From positions 15,066,001 through 15,130,000 of the forward strand of contig CP053156.1 of assembly GCA_014607495.2 (NCBI GenBank): a stretch of 64,000 bases of DNA. Direction: 5' to 3'. The translations under genes were made by a program, and so were the position numbers. The DNA is from Carposina sasakii (taxonomy: Eukaryota; Arthropoda; Insecta; Lepidoptera; Carposinidae). The notes under the pieces were generated by a model. It did no database searches and had not been told where the DNA came from. It worked only from the letters and a program-made list of their open reading frames with translations. Below are positions 22,363 through 34,144 of the stretch, in pieces. Positions within the stretch are counted from its first letter, which is position 1. The number at the start of each line of letters is the position of its first letter.

Positions 22363-22388
22363 TTTAATATTATTCTGAAGATCAACTG

Positions 22389-22710
22389 GTTGGTGCGAAA
22401 AGTAACGTCTATAATTTTTTATATGAATAGTAATGGTTTAAGTTATTCAATGTCTTTGAGTGCGGTAGTTTGGTTGCTCTATAGCAACAATTATATCGAA
22501 ATTATCTCTCAACAAAATACGCAGATAATTTGCATGTAATTGCATTTATGTGTCGCATGTGTTGCTTTATCTTCTGTGGAGTAAAATGTATACAAAGCAA
22601 CAGCATAGACGAGAAGACTTAACAACGTTAAATCAGCCGGTGTGTCAGACGAAAGGAAAAACTATACATTTTGTTGACACATCATGTGCTGAGCCGCTTT
22701 TCGCACGAAC
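22389..22710. mobile_element. short inverted-repeat element, possibly mariner-type
   Basis: Ends GTTGGTGCGAAAAG and CTTTTCGCACGAAC form a 14-bp inverted repeat with one mismatch over 322 bp. No transposase frame remains. A mariner-type origin is a guess from the terminal sequence. Confidence 0.6.
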
Positions 22711-23876
22711 TTCGTAGCCGCAATCATCCGCAACTGTGAATCCGTTTCATAGAAAAACTCCTATGCCTGATTTCAGAACACAGGTAATATACTTATACAT
22801 ATACATAGTAACAACGTCATCATTCAAAGGTACTATTTGGTGAAACGTACTCTATACCTCATTTAGAAGCAGAAAGAATCCGAAAGAACGAAGTTAGTTT
22901 ATGGGGCACATTTTTGTGTTTTACTATAAGGAGTTTGTAACTTAATTCAATAGCGCCAACTCACAAATAGTTTTCACTATAGTTAAAGCTGAATACAAAA
23001 CTGAACTTTTTATTAGGATACGTCAACATGAAAAAGAAATTGAACTTTACAACCTCAAGTACGAGTGTGCTAATAAATATATAATAATACTTCTACTTCA
23101 AAATTGTATTTTTTATATTTGCATCTTCAAAAATACATGGTATAGTGTATCTGCTGATACCACTCTTCTCAGTGCTTCCTCAATGGATCTGTGACACATG
23201 AGCGAGCTAATTACTCGCGAGCACGCGTCGGGGACATTCCCTCGGAGATGCGCCTCGAACAGCTCTCTCTATTTTATACAGTTCAAACAAACACTGGTTG
23301 CGTGTGATATAGCTTGTTCCGAGTGATTGTCATTTGGGAACTGAGTACTTACGTCTATTTCTATTTATTATTACTAGTGGTCGGTTATTCGGCCATATTG
23401 GGGTATCTGAAAGGTACATTATTAATTTAATGTATTTCTTGTGCCTTTTATATAAAAAAATATGTTACATTATACCTTTATTTTTTTACAAGTTTCACCT
23501 TCAGCCGATATCGCAATAAGTATTTCCTTAACTTGTTAAGTTACAAAAGTTCTCGTTATTGCACAATAAAAATGGTCATTTTAATCAATTGTATATTAGA
23601 AGTAAAAAAAATAATGTCCCCGCATTGGTCAGGGATTTTAAATCGAAAGCAACTCACAAGAAAGCAATCAGCAAATAGTAACGAGATACTGTAAGAAAAT
23701 TAAAATGCTAATTTCAGAGTAAATTTCCGAAATGACGCGCTCTAGTGCGCGAGATAGCATCGCTTTACGACAGTGCCCGAATAAAGCATATAGAGGAGCT
23801 GTGACAACGAGGGTTTCTACTTGCTAAACTTGAAATACTTATTCAGAGAATATGATGATGTCGGGCTTTACTCGAA
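22711..23876. other. mostly unrecognised sequence
   Basis: Two GC-richer patches, 23165-23290 and 23725-23800 (GACGCGCTCTAGTGCGCGAG), stand out from AT-rich surroundings without matching any repeat in the window. Confidence 0.4.
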
Positions 23877-24222
23877 ACGTGGAAGGTTACCAAGGACATC
23901 TCGTACCGGCTCCAGGTCGTAATCAACCGCTGTAGTCGCCATATTCTCGGTATTAACTGGCCTGAAAAAATCTCGAACTTAGAGCTGTGGGAACGCTGCG
24001 GTGAGACTCGAATCGACCAGCAGATTAAACGCCGCAAGTGGAACTGGATCGGCCACACGCTTCGAATGGAGAAAAACCACATACCGAGACAAGCCCTGGA
24101 TTAGAACCTCCAAGGGAAGCGCAAACGTGGCCGTCCTAAGCAGACCTGGCGGCGTACAATCATCGCAGAGGTAAAGAAAGTAGGGAAGACCTGGAGCGAA
24201 ATGTGATATGAGTCGACTGTGG
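23877..24222 (+). pseudogene. LINE reverse transcriptase, C-terminal end, broken
   Basis: One frame reads TWKVTKDISYRLQVVINRCS, then NWPEKISN, KRRKWNWIGHTLRMEKN, a stop, and GKRKRGRPKQTWRRTI with VKKVGKTWSEM. This is the typical C-terminal region of LINE endonuclease-reverse transcriptases. The TAG near 24102 stands where the family normally has the W of WNPQGKRKRG. Nothing of the catalytic part remains upstream. It belongs to a different LINE from 26020-30230. Confidence 0.85.
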
Positions 24223-24347
24223 AACACAAGGGCATTTCCCAAAAGATAAACTTGCAATTAGTTACATTTATTTTTACATCTGGCACCTCTATGCAAAACG
24301 TGACTATGTTGTCTAATGTTTGTTTACAATAAAGAATACAAGAACGT

Positions 24348-24412
24348 GGTTGTAGGATGTTTTTCGTGATCCTGCAGTTCTGGCTACCCTATCTCAGAAA
24401 CACAACCGTGTA
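24348..24412 (-). repeat. family B 5'-end fragment
   Basis: Complement of the head: GTGATCCTGCAGTTCTGGCT and ACCCTATCTCAGAAACACAA. Confidence 0.7.
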
Positions 24413-25111
24413 TAGGTATAAAGTAATGCATGTAAACAAAGAATGAACTGAACTGCTGTATTTAACTCCGACCAAAGTCTACTCTTCCGCATGTAACCCG
24501 ATGGTGTCAATATTTCCTAAGAACAGGCGTTAACCTCCTGCTTGAAACTGCTCCATGTACCTGACGATAACAGCACCCTTATCTACTGTGAGTAGACGAG
24601 ACTGATACAACATGCTTATATCATTATGTACCTATATTATAGTACAAAATATGGTAATTCTCTTTTGGGAAGCATTTATAAAAAATCGGTGAAAAATAAA
24701 GCAAAATAATTGTATGTAGTTTGTATTTTAAACGCAACTTGCAATAGAAAGCTTGCTACGCGAGAGTGCAATAGAACATTGGTTTCTGAAGAAAATAGGA
24801 GTTTTAGTAATGCCAAGATTAAACAATATAAGTGCGATGTTAGAAAAGCCAACAAAGTGCAACAACATGTGCAACAATCCCTGAAAATTGGGAATTAAGA
24901 ATTAAATTTTGGACATTTTAAATTTGAAGCTCACAGACCTAAAGTGTTGTGTGCGAAATTTTATTACTTTTAAACTCGATGTCACATACAAAGTGAGAAC
25001 ATTTTAAACTTTTAATATAAGTCCGCAATATCAACCCACTCATATCAAGCTTCTCTAGACACGTGGAAGAAAGTAGATATTATTATATTCGCTACGAAAT
25101 ACTACATACAC
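24413..25111. other. no recognisable feature
   Basis: A 62-codon open frame at 24710 matches nothing known to me. Otherwise AT-rich. Confidence 0.45.
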
Positions 25112-25276
25112 AGATAGCCCCGAAATGGGGTAGCCAGCAGGATCATAAAGGATCCATCACAAGCTACTAACTTATCGCCTGAGAGAATGCCCGATTTCCT
25201 TAATCGCCATTTACGACATGCATAGAGGGAACGACATGCAGCTGATGTATTCTAGTGAAACCTCGCATCAACACAG
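25112..25276 (+). repeat. family B repeat, internally shortened
   Basis: CCCCGAAATGGGGTAGCCAG, then a deletion of the middle, then TTATCGCCTGAGAGAATGCC and GCAGCTGATGTATTCTAGTG to the CATCAACACAGG end. Confidence 0.8.
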
Positions 25277-25336
25277 GACATTTCAACACTATAAATACTA
25301 TACATTTCAATTTCACGGACGTGTGTAAAACCCTGT

Positions 25337-25702
25337 ACACAGGGTGTAAAAAGACAACGTTTGTAAGGTAACGAAAATTTTTTCAATGGAATCAACCCTG
25401 GGAAACGACAAAAAAATTATGACAAGAAAATCATTTTATTGCAAGCAATATATTCGTTTGATGCGCAAAGTGCAAATTTACCTACAAAACTAACATGTTG
25501 ATATGGTATCTTTGAAAAAATGTTTGTTAACCGATTCCAGATAGATTTATGCAAAAAAAATGCTAATATAAATGTAACTTTGGACCTCAATATCTTGGAA
25601 ACCCGTAGTTTCCCAGGGGTGCTTCTATATAAAAAAATGATCCTGATGTTACAAAGAATACAAGGTATTAATAGAACAACGTTGTCTTTTTACACCCGTT
25701 GT
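25337..25702. mobile_element. complete CAGGGTG-family MITE
   Basis: The ends ACAGGGTGTAAAAAGACAAC and its near complement at 25678-25702 form inverted repeats of about 24 bp. The interior matches 14562-14872 and partly 42667-43054. Non-coding apart from a chance frame. Confidence 0.8.
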
Positions 25703-26019
25703 ATTAGAATCGAGTCTATTATTCAATTTTCTCTAAACCTCTTCTCATCTTTGCCTGTATTTCAATTGTTATTGCAAGTGGCTATGAGTGCGTACATTAA
25801 GAAGAACCAAGAAGAGATGCAAAAGTAACATATGAGCCCATAATTCCTTCACATATAAAGAATAACGAGATCGTGTAACGGGGCGTTTCCCGCTCTACTC
25901 TCGCTTTGTCTTACTCCTACACCAAGTTGTTCCTATTAGATCAAACTATGCTGCTACCAAAAATGTTGTCGTTTGTTTTCCTACCAGGGATATTCAGTTA
26001 AATTGAATATTGCACTTAA
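25703..26019. other. no recognisable feature
   Basis: Unique-looking 317 bp between the MITE and the LINE tail. Confidence 0.45.
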
Positions 26020-26224
26020 TAAAATAAAAATAAATAAAATAGCCTTTATTTCCCTATATCATTAACACTACAAATTTCCATATTATTAATAAAATTAATT
26101 AAATACATGCATATTATTTATATTATTATCATAGTAAAAATATAGCTACTAGTTACAATTACAATTTACTTCAATATATATTTATTAAAATAAAATTATA
26201 AAAATTACAATATTGAAATATTTA

Positions 26225-29219
26225 TTATATTAGGGCACCCAAAGTTGGGTAAAGGCCTCCTCCATGTTTTCCATGTGTGTCGTTGTTTGTACTGTGCGGG
26301 TCCAGGTAGCACCGCAACCTCTACCACGTCATCGCCCATCTCCTTCGGGTCGTCCTCTCGCTCTGGTCGCATCTCTAGGATACCAGTGTACGACGCGTTT
26401 CGCTCCACCTGCCGTCTGTAGCTCGCGCGAGATGTCCGGCCCACCTCACTTCAGTCTGCAGAGCATCTTAGCTGCGTCAATGACTTTTGTCTTTTGTCGT
26501 ATCTCTACGTGTCTGACTTTGTCTTTTAGTTTGAGACCCATCATCGAGCGCTCTGCCGCCCTTTGGAAGGTGACAATCTTCTGTACGAGATTTCTAGTCA
26601 GTGCCCATGTCTGACATCCATAGAGTAAGGATGGTAGTATTGTGTTATCCATCAAGCGTTTTTTTCAGGTGTATTGGTAAACGACTTTTGAATATATCCT
26701 TGTTTGCCCAGTATTTCTTCCACGAGTTGGCTATTCTACGATCTATTTCCTTTGTGGTGGCATCGTGGAATGCTATCAGTTGACCCAAATATATATACTC
26801 GCTAACATATTCTATTTTAGTACTATTTAGAGTTATTGGGATCTCTTCTCCGCTCGTCATTACTTTTTGTTTTGGAGAGGTTCATGTGCAATCCTATTTT
26901 TTTGCTAGCTTCGTCTAGTGAGGTGAGCATGTGTTGCAGTTCTTGGTGAGATTCTGACAGGATTACGATGTCGTCGGCAAAGCGCAGATGCGTAGCTGTT
27001 CACCGTTTATGTTTAATCCATATGACGACCAATTGAGCTCTCGAAACATCGACTCTAAAATGGCAGTAAATAATTTTGGTGAGACAGGATCTCCTTGCTT
27101 AACCCCGCTTTTTATATCATCAAATGCAGGTCCGATCGACTCTGTTTTTATTTTGGCTTTGCAGTTTCTGTAAATAATTTTAAGTATGGATATGTATTTT
27201 TCTTCTATGCCTTGTTTTTGTAGGCTCTCCCATAGATGTTTATGGGATTTGAGTCAAATGCTTTGGTATAATCGACGAATGCCAGATACAATTTCTTTTT
27301 GTATTCATTGTATCTTTCTATACACTGAGTCAGTGTAAATATATGATCTACCGTTGAGAAGCCTTTCCTAAACCAGCTTGTTCCCGAGGCTGTTGTTCAT
27401 CTAAGGCTTTTGTGATTCTGAATAATATTATAGATGAGAACAATTTGTAGAGTGTAGGTAGTAGACTTATAGGTCTATAGTTATCCATTAGATTTGGTCG
27501 CCTTTTTTTATAATAGTGTTATAACTGAATATTGCCAGTCTTCAGAATAAGTTCTTTTTCCATAATTATATTAAATAGTTTGGTCAGCTGTGGCGGCTAA
27601 AGGCTCTATCATAGCAATGATTGTATCAGTCGATATACCATCTTCTCCTGGTGATTTAATTTTTCTTAATTTTTTATGCCGCGTTCTATTTCTTGTGTCA
27701 AGAAGCTAGGGATAGCCGCGGACCTATTCGAGTAAGAGTCGGTATCTGAGTCTATATTAGAGTATAAAGAAGCATAGTATTTTGTAGCAGCTCCTAAATG
27801 TCTGTCCTGTTTTTAATTTTTTTCCCAGCTGGATTCTCTATGCCACCAATCCATTTCTTATCAAAATCATATTTTCTTCTGGTTTGCTTAGTAGAGCTTC
27901 GGTTTTTTTATTCAATTTCCAGGTTTTTCTCTTTAATCTTTTCTCTACAATTTTTTATCTTTTTACGATATTTTTATGTAGATGTTTTAGTCTGGTTTTT
28001 TGTTGCTTTGTTCTGGGTGCGTAAGTTTTAAATTTTCCCTTTCAAGATTAAGGATTTAATTTCATCGTTTACTATTTCCGGCTCTTTATCTGCTTTATCT
28101 TTTGATAATTTCATAATACAGTCTTTAATTATTTTGATGTGGTTTTGTATGAGTTGTTAATATTTTCTTCTTCAATTTTATGTTCTTGTTGGCTCATTAG
28201 ATTTTTAAGTGTCTCAGTTTCAGCTGGTGTAAATTTTTATTTTTCTGACCATAGTGCTTACGGTTATTTTATCGCACTCTACAACATAAGACATCCGCAG
28301 CATCCTGTGGTCTGAAGAATACTTAGTAGAGAGCACTTCCAAATTACTTACTTTTTTTTACTATGTTGTTTAACTAGTATAAAATCAATCTCGTTCAAAG
28401 TTTCACCGCCTGGCGATTTCCAAGTCCATTTTCGTTTTTGAGGTTTTTTGAAAAATGTGTTTGCAATAGCATATCTATTCTCGTAACAGAAGTTGATAAG
28501 CATTTCACCTCTTTTGTTTCTCTCGGCAAACCCGTGGGGACCACAGATTATGTTTTGTTCCTCTTGCAATGGTATGCCAATTTTTCGCGTTAAAATCTCC
28601 CATTATAACTGTATTTCTCCCCGTTTTTTCTATAGCGTTGGATATGTCATGGTAGAACATTTGGATTTGGTTTTCTGGTGCCTTCTCAGTTGGTGCATAC
28701 ACTTGAATAAGGTTTATAATGGTGTTATCATCAAGTTTAATGTCCAGTCTTACGACTCTATCTGAATATGTTTTGAAGTCTAAATATTTTTTTTTCAGAT
28801 GTAGAGCAATAATGAATCCAACGCCGTTTCTTCCTTTCTTATCTCCTCTGTACATTAGTAATATTTGTCTTTCTCTACTATATCTTGGCCTAGTATTTTT
28901 ACTTCTGAAATCCCTATTATATCGTATTTTATATCGTATAGTGAATGTTTCTAGTTCTATTATCCTGTTTGTAGCTTTAAGAGATCGAATATTGTAGGTA
29001 CATATCTTTATCGTTGTTTTCCCTCTTTTTTATGTTTTTGTTTTGTAACTGTTGCTCTAGCAAAATTTCCTTAAATGTTGTATTACATGGAGGGTTGTAG
29101 TCTTGCACTCCCGCGGCGACCACCCGTATTGGGAGCTTCGGTATGTTTTGTTCTTTATTATTATTATTAAGTAGAGTATAAGTATTCCGCATGGTGAACT
29201 TATTGTGTTTGGGTGCCAT
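26225..29219 (-). pseudogene. LINE ORF2, endonuclease and reverse transcriptase, frameshifted
   Basis: This protein would nick target DNA and copy the LINE RNA. Minus-strand frames show, in order: an N-terminal segment from MAPKHNKFTM (29219); an endonuclease with INLIQVYAPTEKAPE, IMGDFNAK and WTWKSPGGETLNEIDFIL (28850-28350); reverse-transcriptase motifs FVDYTKAFDS (about 27250-27280), GVKQGDPVSP (about 27100) and FADD (26970-26981); a region SLLYGCQTWALTRNLV (about 26600-26640); and a C-terminal end with HTWKTWRRPLPNFGCPN (about 26230-26280). The reading frame changes between these blocks at least four times, for instance just before FADD. Catalytic motifs remain visible, but the gene cannot make a full protein. 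Confidence 0.88.
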
Positions 29220-29325
29220 TATTAATTGCTATTCTTTTTCGTTTGTTGCTGGACCTTGTTTTTCATTTTGTTGTGACCTTTTTAGGTACGTCGAGATAGA
29301 CAAGTTAGAGCTTTGCATAGGTTTA

Positions 29326-30147
29326 TTAACCCTTAGTGGCTTTATTTGTGGTTGGGGTTGAAGATGTGACCATTTTATTTTTCTTTATCATCTGTACCGA
29401 AGCATTTGTGGATTTGTTGTGGCTTTGTTGCTCTGGAGGGCTTAATGAAAGAGCTCTTTTGTTGCTATGTTGGGGTTTTTCTCTTACTATAAGTTGGTCG
29501 TATTTTAAAATCGCTTTATTGCCTTTAATCTATGTTCTAAAATTACAGGCATTAATGATTTTCTTATTTCTAATACTTTTGGTGGAAAATCCTCTTTTAT
29601 ATACGATCCGGAGCCCTCTAGTGCTGATTTCCGTTTCAAGATGTTTAATTTTTTCCCATAAGTCGTTAGGGTGAGGCGTATGGGCCTGGGTTTATTATTT
29701 TTCTTTCCTATTCTTCCACAAACTCTATTTCATTTCTGCAACACTCGATTTCCATTTTTACATTTATGATTTGTGTTACCATATCTTCTAATTCAAATAG
29801 CTCTTTTCCTCTTCTGATACTCCAAAAATAATTATGTTCCTTTTACGCAACTCTTTATCAAATATATCTAGTTTAAAAGTGTGTTCTTCTTGTTTCTCTT
29901 TAATTTGAGCGATATCTAATTCGACTTTGTAAAATTTTTCATCAATTTTTTTCGTAATTTTTTGTGTTATGCTTTCTTCTACTTGTTTTAGACTGTTCTC
30001 GGTATCCTCTTTTATCTGCGATCTAAGTAGGTTCAGCATATCTGTTAATTCCGACATTTCCTTAACGTGTGGCGCCCTCTTTGCCGTGGAAACGCTAACC
30101 GTCTCTGAGATTAATTGATTTACGAGTTCTGTTGTGGATCTCGGCAT
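29326..30147 (-). pseudogene. LINE ORF1, coiled-coil nucleic-acid-binding protein, frameshifted
   Basis: Minus-strand frames give MPRSTTELVNQL at 30147, a long charged heptad-like segment (about 30080-29880), RKRNIIIFGVSEEE (about 29800-29840), then after frameshifts KEDFPPKVLEIRKSLMPVI and KAILKYDQLIVREKPQ with a Ser/Pro/Lys-rich end and a stop at 29326-29328. The order coiled coil, RRM-like NIIIFGV and C-terminal domain is that of L1-type ORF1 proteins, which form trimers and coat the LINE RNA. At least two frameshifts make it inactive. Confidence 0.75.
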
Positions 30148-30230
30148 GCAGTATCTAGTACTGTATATCTTTGGCAGATGCGTTATTCTTGTTGCTGGAT
30201 AATTGGTAGATGGCTTCAATTATCTTGTTT

Positions 30231-31984
30231 TAGTGTCGGTAACGATGTCGGTAAGTAATTTCTTTCTGACGTTTGTAGCCTTCTCTTTCTACGTTTCTAG
30301 CAGATATTAGGACTGTGTTGACTCATGTTGTTTAAAAAATTAACTGGCAGTATTTTAATAATTCTCGGAAAAGTATGTTTATATTGTCCTGTCGTAATCA
30401 AAGCCGTGAAGATATAATATAGTTATGTGTTACTCACAGTGGCTTCCAAAAGTTTTCTCTTTCTGCAGTTTTTATTTTTAATGTGGTATGTTATTTTTTT
30501 ATATTCTTGCCCTTTCTCCTTAAGTATTGTTTTTTAAGTTTTATTTTCAAAGGTGTCGTATGTTCTGAAAAAACTCCTTTACAACGTTTGTACTTCATTT
30601 ATGCACTAATTATTTATTTATAAAAATATATTACGGAACTGTAGAAAAAGCAACTAGTATGAACGGCGCCACCTAGCGGAACTTAGGTAATTTTTAGGTA
30701 ATTTAGGTAATTTTAATTGCGTGTTTTATAAAAAAAATAGCAGGTAAGTAAGTAAGCTTTTATCTTCAATATTTTTTATTAACTTTATTCTCATTTATCT
30801 GTTTTATATATATTTACATGAAAGTACTATTACTCTTAAGTTTTTTGCAGTTTATTCACATGGAAATGCATAAATCATCATCAATAGTTTGTATCAATAG
30901 TCATGGTTGTTAGTGGCACTAACCACCTCATCTTTCGAAAACCTTAATAATTTTTTTTCCTACTTTTTATGATTTTTTTATTGTTAATAATGCTCAAACA
31001 TACATACCTATATATGTTAAAAATATTCTTATTCTAAAAGCGTGACGGAAAGAGGTAATTACTAATAGTTTATTCACTACTTTATTCATCATCATCTTCT
31101 TGAGAAAGGTCTCCTATTATTTTATGGGGTCGGCGCAACATGGTTTCTTTCGAAACTCATATTGCCTAAGTTTTGGCATTTTTTTATTATTAAATAAAAA
31201 AAAGATAAATAATATTGTGTTTTACCCTATCAAACCAACACTTAAGTTTATATACAGATCCGCATCCGCATACGCATCCGCGGATGTGAGCATCTTGAAA
31301 TATGCATCTGCATTCGCATCCGCGGATATGGATTTTTCGGACGGAGATTTCCTACCACCATACCACACTCCCGCAGTTTATGAGATCAGCGCGTTCAAAC
31401 AAACAAACACTTCTGCTTTATAATATTAGTATAGATATGAACAAACGTAGAAACCTGACTTTATTTTATACTTTCACTGCCCATCAAACTAATTATTTAT
31501 TGAATGTTTTCAAAATTTACATGACCGAAACATCCAGGCAGTCGTGGGCAATAGACTACTAAGTACCTTAAATTATGACAAAAAACTTAACTGTAATGCG
31601 AACTCCTCTCCTCTTCCTTCATGATACGGACCGGACACACTTCCATTATATATAAAACGGCACTTAAGTACATAATTGTGCGGAAAATAATAATGTTCGC
31701 TGTTTCGGGAAGGTTTGAGGATAAAGGAATAAAGAGGTGCTCAAGAAAATGATTCATTTACATACCCTTATGTTCTAGCTCGTATAAAATATATAAAATG
31801 TATCTTAAATATGTACAAGATACTTAAAATATGGAGATGGGATTATTAAAGCAATTTTACAAAAGATCGACCTCCATTATTTATTGGCCTTATTGTTATT
31901 TCGACGTTTTAAAGGTAACACAATTTCTTAGAAATCGATAAATTAAAACGTAATACCAGTCACTGATTAATCATGAAATCTCAG
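30231..31984. other. mostly unrecognised sequence
   Basis: The first part may be the 5' untranslated region of the LINE. At 30665-30679, GGCGCCACCTAGCGG is followed by three TTAGGTAATT-like repeats. At 31274-31285 and 31316-31327 the palindrome GCATCCGCGGAT occurs twice. Near 31380-31437, GATCAGCGCGTTCAAACAAA with TAATATTAGTATAGAT looks like a repeat 3' end. No gene seen. Confidence 0.4.
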
Positions 31985-32226
31985 AAACTATAACATCTAC
32001 ATACTTCAAATTTGGCTGGTAGGTTTCTTAAAGGATGTGGACATCCGGATATCTGAAACGGATTTTACGAAAGTCCACTTCTAAGTGGTTAAACCAGGAG
32101 TTAGAAGTTTGAATGAAAGTCCTGTATTTTTGAGGGTGTTTTAGAAGGTTTTCTGATATTCCCACGGGAACGGGAATAATGGGAATTCTAAAGTTCACGC
32201 AGTCGAAGTCGAGGGCGTCCGCTAGT
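31985..32226 (-). repeat. family C repeat (CCCACGGGAACGGG)
   Basis: Complement of a repeat starting at ACTAGCGGACGCCC and carrying CCCACGGGAACGGGAA, AAGTCCTGTATTTTTGAGGG and AAACGGATTTTACG. Shorter relics with the same ATTCCCACGGGAACG core occur near 35200-35312, 40430-40512 and 53230-53371. Confidence 0.7.
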
Positions 32227-33149
32227 AATAATAATAACATTGTAATGGAATGAATGAAGTGTATTTTCACACAGTGTAGCTGAATGTAAAAGCAATGATC
32301 GATGATCGGGACACGTGACTCGTGGGTCAGTACAGACCCACTTCAGAAATCAGTCTCTTCGACTACAAAGCATACGCACAATTGTGACAAACTTTTGAGT
32401 TGGTGAATTCTGACAGCTCATGAAATTACTGTAAAAGGCGCATATCTGGTCTGGAATATGGATGTCTCACGACAAAATTAAATAATTTTCATGTTTTTAA
32501 ACCGCCCTACAAAAATCGAAGTTTGTCAATTCGACCGTATAATTATAATATAGTACCTACTAATACATATTTTTTTACCATCTTTGGCAAGCAGTTCAGC
32601 TACTGACAAGACCTTAGAGATCTTAGTGTGGGACTAGGTTATGTTTTTGTGAAGTCTTTAAATCTTGCATGAAAATAAACGAAATTCTCTTGTACAGTGC
32701 AATACTGCACAAATCCGCGTTTATTGGCACTTTCAAGTAGTTTAGAGCACTAAGCACACAGATCACGTCACTCGATATACGAGAGTTACGAAACGGAAAA
32801 TAGCTAGCACGACACATTCAGAATGTAATCCAATAAACTATTACCAACTTTTTTTTTATACAAATTTAAATTGCTAAAGTGTTGGGTTCAAGATTAAATA
32901 AAGTTGGGTTAAAGTTCAAATAAACAGCGGACGCTAATCTGATGTATAAGCTAAACCACTGCCAAGTTTCATCAAAATCCGTTCAGCATTTAGCGTACAA
33001 AATCAAAACATAAAATTTTCACATTGTTACACAATTATTATAAACGTTTATATTATACACACTTTTATATTCCCTAGTAACCAAAACTACAAGGACTACG
33101 AAATAAATTTACCTGACACATTGGGCATCATACGAGTACTCGTAGTGTG
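32227..33149. other. mostly unrecognised sequence
   Basis: Contains a SINE-body fragment at 32606-32660 (plus strand; GACCTTAGAGATCTTAGTGT, GGGACTAGGTTATG) and, near 32925-33000, a family A-like relic (AGCGGACGCTAATCTGATG, TCATCAAAATCCGTTCAGCA). Confidence 0.5.
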
Positions 33150-33215
33150 AGATATCGTTTACATCGATCATTGACAAGTTGCTAGCTCGTTGCCTGAGAG
33201 AACACGTTAATGTGT
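33150..33215 (+). repeat. family B middle fragment
   Basis: ATCATTGACAAGTTGCTAGC and TCGTTGCCTGAGAGAACAC match the middle of the family. Confidence 0.55.
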
Positions 33216-33589
33216 TATTGTGTGTTATAGTAAAAAACGATTTCACACATTTCAGTTATTTCATAGTCTACTTACCCTAAAACGGATAATACAGGATTTA
33301 GACACTTTGTGCTTTTTGTAGTAAGATTTTCCACCGTGAAATTGGTGTAAAAATACTGTTCTTTGAATAAAGGAGGCTTACTATCAGTCCCAGGTGTGCC
33401 GTCGACCATTACTCACGCGCGTCGACGGCGGCGCCACTATCTACGTCATGTCGGAGCAATACTACCATTGCAATATAAAAATATTGTTATCTGCATGTTT
33501 CCGCGTTGAATGAGACATTTTCAAGATTAAAGAGAATAAGTAAACACGTTACTATTAATATTTATAAGTACTTGCTATTATTAAACCGT

Positions 33590-33722
33590 AAGGCGATAAG
33601 TTAGAAACTTGTCCCTGACTGAACAATAACATCTGCACCCGATATACTAAAAGTGACTGTAAGATCTTCCTTATGATCTTGAAGCTCTGACTACCCCATT
33701 TCGGGAACACATTCCGTGTCTA
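33590..33722 (-). repeat. family B 5' half
   Basis: Complement of the family: GATAAGTTAGAAACTTGTC, TTATGATCTTGAAGCTCTGA and CTACCCCATTTCGGGAACAC. Confidence 0.75.
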
Positions 33723-33794
33723 TATGTATGTATGTATGTATCTAAGTACTAAACCGTTACTAAGGATATATATTTTAAACGTGATATATTATAG

Positions 33795-34144
33795 ATTAGT
33801 GGACGCCCGCGACTCCGTCCGCGTGGACTACAAAAAAAATAAAGTGTCGAAATTATATGGGATAAAAACATTTTCCCTGGATAAAAAGAGGCCTATCACA
33901 ATATATGGTTAAGGTTAAATAGGACCTGTCACAATATACTCCTGAAAACTGCATCGAAATCGGTTCAGCCGTTTCTGAGATTAGTGTGCACAAACGCACA
34001 GACAAACAGACAAACCGACAAACAGACAAAAATTCCAAAAATCATATTGCGTTGATAAAGGTCTCCTATAATATTTTTTCATATATATCTTCCATGTACA
34101 GACAGCGATCCGTAACATTTTTATTATATGTATGTATATAGACG
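33795..34144 (+). repeat. family A repeat, full length
   Basis: The fullest plus-strand copy. It includes GGACGCCCGCGACTCCGTCC, AATCGGTTCAGCCGTTTCTG, the CAGACAAACAGACAAAC-like run, ATTGCGTTGATAAAGGTCTC and GACAGCGATCCGTAAC. A short local duplication of CACAATATA follows AGGCCTAT. Confidence 0.85.

Larger units (their letters stand above)
26020..30230 (-). mobile_element. two-ORF LINE, broken
   Basis: A nearly full-length non-LTR retrotransposon: ORF1 at about 29326-30147, ORF2 at about 26225-29219 and a 3' region of about 200 bp ending in an A/T-rich (AAATAAAATAAAA)-type tail at 26020-26045. Both ORFs contain frameshifts. The 5' boundary is not clear; the untranslated region may extend past 30230. 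The clade is uncertain between RTE-like and L1-like, because ORF1 looks L1-like and the reverse-transcriptase end looks RTE-like. Confidence 0.85.

Noticed and set aside
26264..26614. 116-codon plus-strand ORF
   Set aside because: Antisense of LINE ORF2; the minus-strand frame carries the recognised motifs.
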